5,040 nt of DNA from contig JAUYDG010000003.1 in assembly GCA_030691925.1 (NCBI GenBank), forward strand, positions 1 through 5,040, read 5' to 3'. The translations under genes and the position numbers were made by a program. The notes beneath the pieces are model-generated. The model was not told the origin of the DNA, ran no database searches, and worked only from the letters and a program-made list of their open reading frames with translations. Source of the stretch: Nanobdellota archaeon (GTDB lineage Archaea > Nanobdellota > Nanobdellia > SCGC-AAA011-G17 > VGLX01). This document shows, piece by piece, positions 1-4,788 of the stretch. Numbering within the stretch: position 1 is the first letter of the stretch; each line of letters begins with the position of its first letter.

Positions 1-5
1 CAAAC

Positions 6-16
6 TTTTTAAAATA
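6..16 (+). promoter_or_regulatory. Possible TATA-like box before the repeat-protein gene
   Basis: The T/A-rich run TTTTTAAAATA lies 7 nt before the first ATG of the repeat-protein gene. If it is a real archaeal TATA box, transcription would start near 35-40, which is downstream of that ATG. Translation would then begin at the in-frame ATG at 47 (MDEVPEDVEKLY). The stretch is simple low-complexity sequence and the window begins just before it, so the call is weak. Confidence 0.2.
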
Positions 17-22
17 ATAAAA

Positions 23-439
23 ATGCTAAGAAAAAATCTAAGCGAAATGGATGAGGTTCCAGAAGATGTTGAAAAACTATACCAAAAAGTTTTATTTGAT
101 AATCCGGATTTAAAAAAACGGATTGAATTAAAGAAAATCGATACTGAAGTAAAAAGGCAGGAGTATTGCCAAAGACCAGAAGTTAAAGCTAGACTGAAAG
201 AATACCTTAAAGAATACGCTCAAAGGCCTGAAGTTAAAGTTAAAAGAAGAGCATACATCCGAGAATATTATCAGAGACCAGAGGTTAAAGCCAAAAGACG
301 TGAATATTATTCCAAACCTGATATCAATAAAAAAATAAGAGAACGACAAAGGGAATATTATCATAGACCAGAAGTTAAAGCCAAAATGAAAGAGTATAAT
401 CAAAAACATTATCAAAGAAAACAAAAAGGTTTGACTTAA
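23..439 (+). CDS. Small basic tandem-repeat protein (QRPEVK repeats), function unknown
   Basis: I do not recognise a defined family for this 138-residue protein. The sequence shows at least five copies of a motif close to Y-x-Q-R-P-E-V-K-A-K-x-x-E-Y, with the Q (or S/H) at residues 50, 67, 84, 97 and 114. The period is therefore 17, 17, 13 and 17 residues; the fourth copy (SKPDINKK) is degenerate and its unit is four residues short. A more distant copy may be NPDLKKR near residue 27. Composition is very rich in Lys, Arg, Glu and Tyr, with no signal peptide, membrane segment or Cys/His cluster, which suggests a long charged helical or nucleic-acid-binding protein (inference). The first ATG has no clear Shine-Dalgarno sequence; an in-frame ATG at 47 is a plausible alternative start. 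The gene is visibly more AT-rich than the PHP and oxidoreductase genes. Repeat proteins of this style are, from memory, common as hypothetical proteins in DPANN archaea and some phages. That it is coding is supported by conservation of the repeat at protein level despite synonymous changes in the DNA. Confidence 0.75.
   Translation: MLRKNLSEMDEVPEDVEKLYQKVLFDNPDLKKRIELKKIDTEVKRQEYCQRPEVKARLKEYLKEYAQRPEVKVKRRAYIREYYQRPEVKAKRREYYSKPDINKKIRERQREYYHRPEVKAKMKEYNQKHYQRKQKGLT
149..408 (+). repeat. Intragenic tandem repeats, mainly 51-bp period, encoding QRPEVK units
   Basis: Five related units lie within the repeat-protein gene. The recurring DNA core is close to AGACCAGAAGTTAAAGC, seen near 173, 224 (variant), 275 and 365, with a diverged copy near 314. 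Most units are 51 bp; one is 39 bp. All length differences are multiples of three, so the frame is kept. Many of the differences between units are synonymous, which fits duplication followed by selection on the protein. Confidence 0.75.
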
Positions 440-499
440 CTGGTTTGAGCTTTTGCCGTGGACGTAAACTTTTTAGTTGTTCTATGGTTTTTGGTTAAG

Positions 500-535
500 T
501 TTTTTGTTGGTTTCGTATTTTCTTTCTGTTTTTTT
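500..535 (+). terminator. Possible archaeal poly-T terminator after the repeat-protein gene
   Basis: Downstream of the stop codon at 437-439 the plus strand becomes strongly T-rich. It holds T5 at 470-474, T6 at 500-505 and T7 at 529-535, with no preceding stable hairpin. Archaeal RNA polymerase commonly terminates at such U-tracts without a stem. The whole stretch from about 440 to 550 is T-rich, so the exact site is uncertain, and the tract could instead be part of an old repeated element. Confidence 0.35.
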
Positions 536-575
536 GTAATTTCTTTCAAAATTTTGGGCGAAAGTTAGTGAACCT

Positions 576-596
576 CCCCGCAGCAAGCTGACGGGG
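576..596. repeat. REP-like imperfect palindrome with one bulged base
   Basis: The sequence reads CCCCG-CAGC-AA-GCTG-A-CGGGG: a 9-bp GC-rich stem with a two-base AA centre (or a CAAG tetraloop), broken by one extra A at 591. Without that A it would be a perfect palindrome. It stands out in an AT-rich gap, and no T-run follows it on either strand, so a terminator role is unlikely. GC-rich palindromes of this type, set in intergenic DNA, resemble REP elements mobilised by RAYT/IS200-like tyrosine transposases. That assignment is an inference from shape and from memory of similar motifs; no transposase is visible here. Confidence 0.5.
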
Positions 597-624
597 TATT
601 CCCGATAAATAAAGCCACAAAAAC

Positions 625-662
625 CTTAAATAGTAGATTAACAGTATAATATTAACGTGGTG
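625..662 (+). promoter_or_regulatory. Archaeal-type promoter and ribosome-binding site of the PHP gene
   Basis: The TATA-like box TTAAATAG is at 626-633, preceded by the A-rich AAAAACC, which could act as a TFB-recognition element. Counting about 25 nt downstream puts the transcription start near 652-658, giving a leader of roughly 10 nt. That leader contains GGTG at 659-662, two bases before the ATG, which matches the 3' part of the archaeal Shine-Dalgarno sequence AGGAGGTGATC at the correct alignment. Spacing of the two elements is mutually consistent and supports the start at 665. Confidence 0.55.
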
Positions 663-664
663 CT

Positions 665-1603
665 ATGGCCAAAGTAGACTGTCACGTACATTCTAAATAC
701 TCACATTACATTACCTTAACCCATAGTCTCTTAACATTCGTAGGCGCCAAAGAATCATACAACGAGCTGGAAGACATCTATAATGTTGCGAAGAAGAACG
801 GGATGGACTACGTAGCAATAACAGACCATGACACGATAAAAGGAGCCCTCATACTAAATGACAAGTATCCTGACGTGATAATAGGCGAAGAGCTTGAGGT
901 CAAAGCATCAGACGAAGGCCACTTAGTCCACATAGTCACCCTAGGCGTAGACGAAAAGATGCACAAAGACCTGAAAGACCTGAAAAAAATAGGGCTGAAA
1001 GAAACAACAGGCTACCTCAAGCAAAAAGACGTCTTCTACTTCCTATCACACCTCGCCCACAGCGCCTCAGGCAAACCATTACCGGCAAAACTGCTGCACG
1101 AATGGATAGGCTACGTGGATGCGTTAGAGATACTCAACGGAGTAATAACACCGCAGGAAAACAACCTGGCAATGACACTAGCCTGCCTCTACGACAAGAA
1201 AATAGTCGGAGGAAGCGACGCCCACACGCTGGAGAACATAGGAAAAACCTTTACAGAAGCAAAAAATGCGAAAAGCAAAGAAGAATTCCTGCAAGCGCTG
1301 AAAAAAGGAGAAGTCTACGTACAAGGAGAGATCGACTACAGCACAAAATGGCTTGCATCCGAATCATTCAAATTCATCTACAACAGCCTAAAAGACGTGC
1401 TCTTCTGCCCAGAACACAGGCAAAGGCCGCCGTTCAGAAAGCTACTAGACCACATAACCGTATTCGGCGTAGCAGTACCATCCGTGCTATACCTCACAAT
1501 TTACCTGCCAGCGCTGCTCTACAAAAGAAAGCATGCAAAGCGCGCCGTAAAGCTCCTGGATGAGATAACCGACTACTATTACGAACAGTTCAAGATAAAA
1601 TAA
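665..1603 (+). CDS. PHP-domain metal-dependent phosphoesterase with C-terminal membrane anchor
   Basis: This 312-residue protein has the polymerase-and-histidinol-phosphatase (PHP) fold, which hydrolyses phosphoesters at a cluster of up to three divalent metals. Visible metal-site motifs, in order, are DCHVHS (H7, H9), ITDHDT (D54, H55), IIGEELE (E76 likely), GHLVH (H86/H89), SHLAH (H129/H132) and GGSDAHT (D185, H187). All the expected motifs are present, so it should be active; the natural substrate cannot be read from the sequence. Residues 1 to about 225 form the catalytic domain. Residues 264-286 are hydrophobic, with prolines at 272 and 282, and are flanked on both sides by basic residues (R252-K259 and K287-R293). 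This suggests a membrane-anchored or re-entrant tail with the catalytic domain on the cytoplasmic face (inference). The ATG at 665 follows GGTG and a well-spaced TATA-like box. The gene stands alone with gaps on both sides and is rich in ATA codons, as in many archaea. Confidence 0.85.
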   Translation: MAKVDCHVHSKYSHYITLTHSLLTFVGAKESYNELEDIYNVAKKNGMDYVAITDHDTIKGALILNDKYPDVIIGEELEVKASDEGHLVHIVTLGVDEKMHKDLKDLKKIGLKETTGYLKQKDVFYFLSHLAHSASGKPLPAKLLHEWIGYVDALEILNGVITPQENNLAMTLACLYDKKIVGGSDAHTLENIGKTFTEAKNAKSKEEFLQALKKGEVYVQGEIDYSTKWLASESFKFIYNSLKDVLFCPEHRQRPPFRKLLDHITVFGVAVPSVLYLTIYLPALLYKRKHAKRAVKLLDEITDYYYEQFKIK

Positions 1604-1678
1604 CTTGGGGTTTACGTGATTCTTTGATGTGACGGTTTATTGTTCCCGAAGTGGCCCGTACGTGCTGTCATGAAGTAA

Positions 1679-1719
1679 GTGAATGCTTAACCGGAAGAAA
1701 TAATCCGGAAATCCTTCAC
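1679..1719. repeat. Nested inverted repeat upstream of the nuclease gene
   Basis: An outer pair GTGAA (1679-1683) / TTCAC (1715-1719) encloses an inner pair CCGGA (1691-1695) / TCCGG (1704-1708), with the 8-nt loop AGAAATAA. As RNA it could fold into two stacked 5-bp stems separated by a 7/6-nt internal loop. It lies about 50 nt before the nuclease start and upstream of its TATA-like box, so it is not in the predicted leader. It could be the 3' end of the PHP transcript, a protein-binding site or chance. Confidence 0.3.
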
Positions 1720-1734
1720 AATTTTCGTGCGAGA

Positions 1735-1742
1735 GTTTATTA
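1735..1742 (+). promoter_or_regulatory. TATA-like box of the nuclease gene
   Basis: TTTATTAA is centred about 31 nt before the ATG at 1770. Transcription would start around 1763-1766, leaving a leader of only a few bases. No good Shine-Dalgarno match precedes the ATG (only GGA at 1761-1763), which fits leaderless translation as is common in archaea. Confidence 0.45.
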
Positions 1743-1769
1743 AGAAGTAGTTCTGATTATGGAATCTGC

Positions 1770-2840
1770 ATGACAAAAAAAATGCTGCAAAAGACGAGCG
1801 TCAACAAACTTTACGAAGACATCCGGAGTATTCTAGAGAAAGCAAAAAGCTACGCGTACAAAGCAGTAAACTTTGCCATGGTCACAGCTTACTGGCAGAT
1901 AGGCAAGGTTATTGTCGAGGAAGAACAGAAAGGAAAAGAAAGAGCTGAGTACGGCAGTTTTTTGATACAAGAATTGTCACAAAGACTTACAAAGGAATAT
2001 GGAAAAGGCTTTACTAAATCAAACTTATTTTACATGAAACAGTTTTACCTAGCTTTTCCAAAAGTCCACGCACTGCGTGGAGAATCTCAAAAAGTGAACG
2101 CACTGCGTTCAGAATTAAGCTGGACCCATTATAGGCTTTTATTAAAAGTTGATGAGGAAGCAGCAAGAAATTTTTACATGCTTGAATGTGTTGAAAATAA
2201 TTGGAGCACAAGAGAGCTTGAAAGGCAGATCAATTCTTTATTGTATGAAAGGCTCGTTTTAAGCAAAGGGGATAAAAAAGTAAAAGAACTAGCCAAAAAA
2301 GGACATATCGTCAGAAAACCAGAGGATATCATTAAAGACCCTTACGTCTTGGAATTTCTCGGGTTGGAAAAGAACGAACCTTACCTTGAGAAACATCTTG
2401 AAGATTTGTTGGTTGAAAAACTGAAAGACTTCCTTTTAGAGCGGGGCAGGGGATTTTCCTTTGTTGAAAGGCAGAAAAGAATAAGCTTAGACGGCGACCA
2501 TTTTTATATCGACCTGGTATTTTACAATTATGTCTTGAAGTGTTTTGTTTTGATTGATTTAAAGATCGGCAAGCTTACACACCAGGATATTGGCCAAATG
2601 GACTTCTATGTCAGATATTTTGAGAAGGAAGTTAGGCAAAAGGGAGACAACCCAACGATAGGCTTAATACTCTGTTCCGATAAGAATGAGGCAATGGTAA
2701 GGTACACCCTTCTTAAAGACAGTAAGCATGTTTTTGCTTCAAAGTACAAGCTGTATCTGCCATCCGAAAAAGAGCTTAAGCTGGAGCTTGTTAAAGAAAG
2801 AGAGCGTATAGAAACGGAAAGAAAACTGGCAAAAAAATGA
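1770..2840 (+). CDS. YhcG/DUF1016 family PD-(D/E)XK nuclease
   Basis: This 356-residue protein is a full-length member of the YhcG family, close to the usual 350-380 residues. The N-terminal DUF1016_N part (about 10-165) carries the family signatures AYWQIGKVIVEEE (40-52), YG..LI..LS..L...YGKGF (61-81), SNLFYMKQFY (84-93), LSWTHYRLLL (116-125) and NNWSTRELERQINSLLYERL (143-162). The C-terminal YhcG nuclease domain (about 185-335) has FYIDLVFYN with D248, then FVLIDLKIGKLT with D263-x-K265, a probable helix acid among E207/E211, and GQMDFY (275-280). This is the PD-(D/E)XK active-site layout, here with DLK where ELK is usual in the family, so catalysis is probably intact. Proteins of this family are linked to restriction or defence loci in other genomes, but their substrate is poorly known; no restriction or methylase partner is seen here. 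Residues 98-117 are two tandem 10-residue units (KVHALRGESQ, KVNALRSELS) encoded by paired palindromes. The tail from 333 on is a charged helix. The gene is probably an acquired accessory gene. Confidence 0.9.
   Translation: MTKKMLQKTSVNKLYEDIRSILEKAKSYAYKAVNFAMVTAYWQIGKVIVEEEQKGKERAEYGSFLIQELSQRLTKEYGKGFTKSNLFYMKQFYLAFPKVHALRGESQKVNALRSELSWTHYRLLLKVDEEAARNFYMLECVENNWSTRELERQINSLLYERLVLSKGDKKVKELAKKGHIVRKPEDIIKDPYVLEFLGLEKNEPYLEKHLEDLLVEKLKDFLLERGRGFSFVERQKRISLDGDHFYIDLVFYNYVLKCFVLIDLKIGKLTHQDIGQMDFYVRYFEKEVRQKGDNPTIGLILCSDKNEAMVRYTLLKDSKHVFASKYKLYLPSEKELKLELVKERERIETERKLAKK
2060..2115. repeat. Tandem palindromes with compensatory differences, inside the nuclease gene
   Basis: Two 26-nt units (2060-2085 and 2090-2115) repeat with an exact 30-nt period. 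Each holds a perfect 17-nt palindrome around a single central C: TCCACGCACTGCGTGGA at 2065-2081 and TGAACGCACTGCGTTCA at 2095-2111. The core ACGCACTGCGT is identical. The units differ at only four bases (2066, 2067, 2079, 2080 against 2096, 2097, 2109, 2110), and these are two base-pair swaps that keep both stems fully paired. In frame they encode KVHALRGE and KVNALRSE at residues 98-105 and 108-115, a variable linker just before the conserved LSWTHYRLLL motif. The tandem repeat and palindromes are read directly; any mobile or structural role is an inference. Confidence 0.85.
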
Positions 2841-2905
2841 GTATTGCCAGCTTTGTTTACGAAAACAATTACGAGCCCTGCGGGAACGAAACAACATTAC
2901 GATAA

Positions 2906-2935
2906 GAAGTTACGTGAACCTCAAAACCTAACTTC
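2906..2935. repeat. Inverted repeat between the convergent genes, overlapping the oxidoreductase stop
   Basis: GAAGTTA (2906-2912) and TAACTTC (2929-2935) form a 7-bp stem around a 16-nt loop. The right arm overlaps the stop codon of the minus-strand oxidoreductase gene (2934-2936). It lies in the 93-nt gap between two convergent genes and might help end transcription on either strand, but no long T-run follows and the stem is AT-rich. The gap holds no other structure that I can support. Confidence 0.25.
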
Positions 2936-4694
2936 ACTTCCCCATAAGCTCAAAATATTTACTAAGCATCCCCTTCAGCAATTCCCTGCCTTTCTCAGCA
3001 TCACCATCGCCAGTCAGGTTCTTAAGAAGCTCTTCAGGCAAAGACTCTTCCTCAATCTTATGCCCGGCTTTCCTGTTGAAAGAATGCTCCATATTAGCAA
3101 CGTGCTTCCCTATTTCCAAAAAGCTTTTCTTGCCATACTTTTTGCCTGTAGCATTAGACAGAAGATCATAGTAAGTGCTCACGTCAATGGACATCAAAGC
3201 GGCAGCTGGAAGGTTCCTGAATATCCTGCTTTCAGCCTTATGGGGCATCTTGAATTTCTTTTTTATGAAAGCGTAAGCGGTAAACCTGCACACCCCCATG
3301 GAGTCCATCATGTTATCGACCGATTCCAAGAAGGCGATGAGTTCCGGCTTGCCCTTAACATCACCAGGCTCCAAGGGAGCGAACAAGGTAAGCTCATCAG
3401 CAGCAGTAGGGGCGTTCAAATGGCAAGCTCCACGAGGATTAGTCAAGTAGCCCAAAACCTGGCCTAGTATCCTGCTGTCAGGGACGTAAGCAGCGATCTC
3501 CAAGCCCTTAACATGCATAGCATGCTTCTTGCCATACCTTTCCGACAGCTTCTTAACCCCCTGGGCCAATTCCTTGCCGTAACCTTTTTTGTAAGCGATA
3601 TTCTCTACTGCGTATTCCAGATTCTTGTTATAGCCGAAAGTCAGAGGGAACACCTTGGTTGCTATCGCATAACCCAGGACAGCGCCAGTAGAGATGGTGT
3701 CCAAGCCGAGCTCGTCGCAAAGCTCGTTCAGTTTTGCCACAACCTCTTTGTCATAGTTGCCAAGATTCGGGCCTAAGAACGCTATCGACTCGTACTCCGG
3801 CCTCTTAACAACCTTGCCACTTATATTTACAGTCTTGCCGCAGCCCACAGGGCACTTCTTACAGCTGGCATTGCCGACAACATGCTTCGCAAACTCTTCC
3901 CCGCTTATCTTCTCAAAATTCTCAACATCATCAGGAGAGGCTTTCTTATAATTCTCCACAGGCGTGTAGCCTAGCAGCGCGCCAGGCAAAACCAGATTAG
4001 CAGTGCCATAAGCTTTCAGGCTCTGTATCCTTGCGTGCTGGGACCACTCCTTGCTACATTTTATGTAAAACTCCTCGAAATCATCCCCGAAATCATAATC
4101 CTTATCGCCTTTGGCAATGATCGCTTTAAGGTTCTTTGAGCCCAGGACAGCGCCTAAGCCTCCTCGTCCTGCAAACCTTCCATCTGAGGATATCGAAGCG
4201 AAGCTAACAAGGTTCTCCCCGGCAGGGCCGATGACAAGCTTAGAATAACCATCAGGCAACTCTTTTACAGCCTCACTTATCAGCATCTGCTCTAAGCTGC
4301 TCGCATCCTCGATACTCACACTTTTATCTATCTTCAAATAAGACAATGAATCAGCCTTTCCCTGGATTATGATACCATCATAGCCTGCTCTTTTTAGCAT
4401 GCTGCCGAAGCTTCCGCCGCAGTTAGAAGTGCAGATAGTATTCGTCAACGGAGACTTAGACGTCACAGTGAATTTTGGCATGTAAGGGTTTAACGCGCCG
4501 CTCATCACTATCAAGGCGTTCTCCTCAGACAAAGGATCAGCCTTAGGGCTTACATAATCGCACAAAAGTTTAGTCGCAAGCCCCTTGCCGCCAACGAACT
4601 TCTCATAAGCCTTATCATCTACCGGAATATCTATCAATTCCTTACTGCTCAAATCCACGTATAGAACCTTACCAGCATAACATTTCGCTGCCAT
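2934..4694 (-). CDS. Aldehyde:ferredoxin oxidoreductase family protein (tungsten/molybdenum bis-pterin enzyme)
   Basis: Enzymes of this family oxidise aldehydes to carboxylic acids in the cytoplasm and pass electrons to ferredoxin, using a tungsten (or molybdenum) bis-pyranopterin and one [4Fe-4S] cluster. The 586-residue protein is complete, a little shorter than the approximately 605-residue Pyrococcus AOR. It begins with the usual GKVLYVDLSS (8-17), then FVGGKGLATKLL (33-44), a pterin-binding region with SPLTNT and CGGSFG (81-97), and GRGGLGAVLGSKNLKAI (176-192). The cluster ligands are C278, C281 and C285 (CKKCPVGC) plus C469. The two pterin loops DELGLD (327-332) and DSMGVC (464-469) match the family DxxGL(D/C) motif. 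E302 and H425 (RGACH) fall where the catalytic Glu and His of Pyrococcus AOR lie. Which subfamily (AOR, FOR, GAPOR or another) and which aldehyde cannot be told. The ATG at 4694 is preceded by AGGATGTT, a near match to the archaeal Shine-Dalgarno sequence. No pterin-biosynthesis or ferredoxin gene is in view. Confidence 0.93.
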   Translation of the reverse strand: MAAKCYAGKVLYVDLSSKELIDIPVDDKAYEKFVGGKGLATKLLCDYVSPKADPLSEENALIVMSGALNPYMPKFTVTSKSPLTNTICTSNCGGSFGSMLKRAGYDGIIIQGKADSLSYLKIDKSVSIEDASSLEQMLISEAVKELPDGYSKLVIGPAGENLVSFASISSDGRFAGRGGLGAVLGSKNLKAIIAKGDKDYDFGDDFEEFYIKCSKEWSQHARIQSLKAYGTANLVLPGALLGYTPVENYKKASPDDVENFEKISGEEFAKHVVGNASCKKCPVGCGKTVNISGKVVKRPEYESIAFLGPNLGNYDKEVVAKLNELCDELGLDTISTGAVLGYAIATKVFPLTFGYNKNLEYAVENIAYKKGYGKELAQGVKKLSERYGKKHAMHVKGLEIAAYVPDSRILGQVLGYLTNPRGACHLNAPTAADELTLFAPLEPGDVKGKPELIAFLESVDNMMDSMGVCRFTAYAFIKKKFKMPHKAESRIFRNLPAAALMSIDVSTYYDLLSNATGKKYGKKSFLEIGKHVANMEHSFNRKAGHKIEEESLPEELLKNLTGDGDAEKGRELLKGMLSKYFELMGK

Positions 4695-4733
4695 AACATC
4701 CTAGAAATATTCTTAATTTATAATCTTTATGGG
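4695..4733 (-). promoter_or_regulatory. Promoter and ribosome-binding site of the oxidoreductase gene
   Basis: On the minus strand the TATA-like ATTATAAAT (4716-4724) is centred about 26 nt before the ATG, which would give a nearly leaderless mRNA. CATAAAG further upstream (about 4727-4733) could serve instead and leave a leader of about 10 nt. The latter would include AGGATGTT directly before the ATG, which aligns with AGGAGGTGAT with two mismatches. The second reading makes use of both signals, but the sequence alone does not decide between them. The gene thus seems to have its own promoter and not depend on the upstream minus-strand gene. Confidence 0.45.
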
Positions 4734-4788
4734 TTTTCAGTGTTATGATTGGATGGTTTTGTCGCGTTGTGTTCACTTTTTGAGATGC

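Noticed and set aside
128..424. 98-codon open frame on the minus strand with a hydrophobic, Phe-rich product
   Set aside because: It is the antisense of the QRPEVK repeats. The repeating FNFWSL pattern is just the complement of the plus-strand repeat codons.
576..596. GC-rich hairpin as a rho-independent-style terminator
   Set aside because: No T-run follows on either strand, and the better termination signal for the upstream gene is the T-rich tract before it.
1102..1563. 153-codon open frame on the plus strand overlapping the PHP gene
   Set aside because: It lies inside the PHP gene in another frame. The Arg/Lys-rich product has no recognisable motif, while the PHP frame has every metal-binding motif.
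2060..2115. Paired palindromic repeats as a mini CRISPR array
   Set aside because: There are only two copies, the interval between palindromes is 13 nt, and the region is translated within a conserved gene, so no repeat-spacer arrangement exists.
2857..2914. Four TTACG words in the nuclease/oxidoreductase gap (2857, 2869, 2897, 2910)
   Set aside because: Spacing is irregular and the word is short, so there is no support for an iteron or operator array.
568..2922. Shared 9-mer GTGAACCTC at 568-576 and 2914-2922
   Set aside because: A 9-nt match is expected by chance in 5 kb, and flanking bases do not continue the similarity.
2844..3467. 207-codon open frame on the plus strand
   Set aside because: It is fully antisense to the oxidoreductase gene apart from its first 90 bases, shows no family motif, and has a composition expected of a shadow frame.
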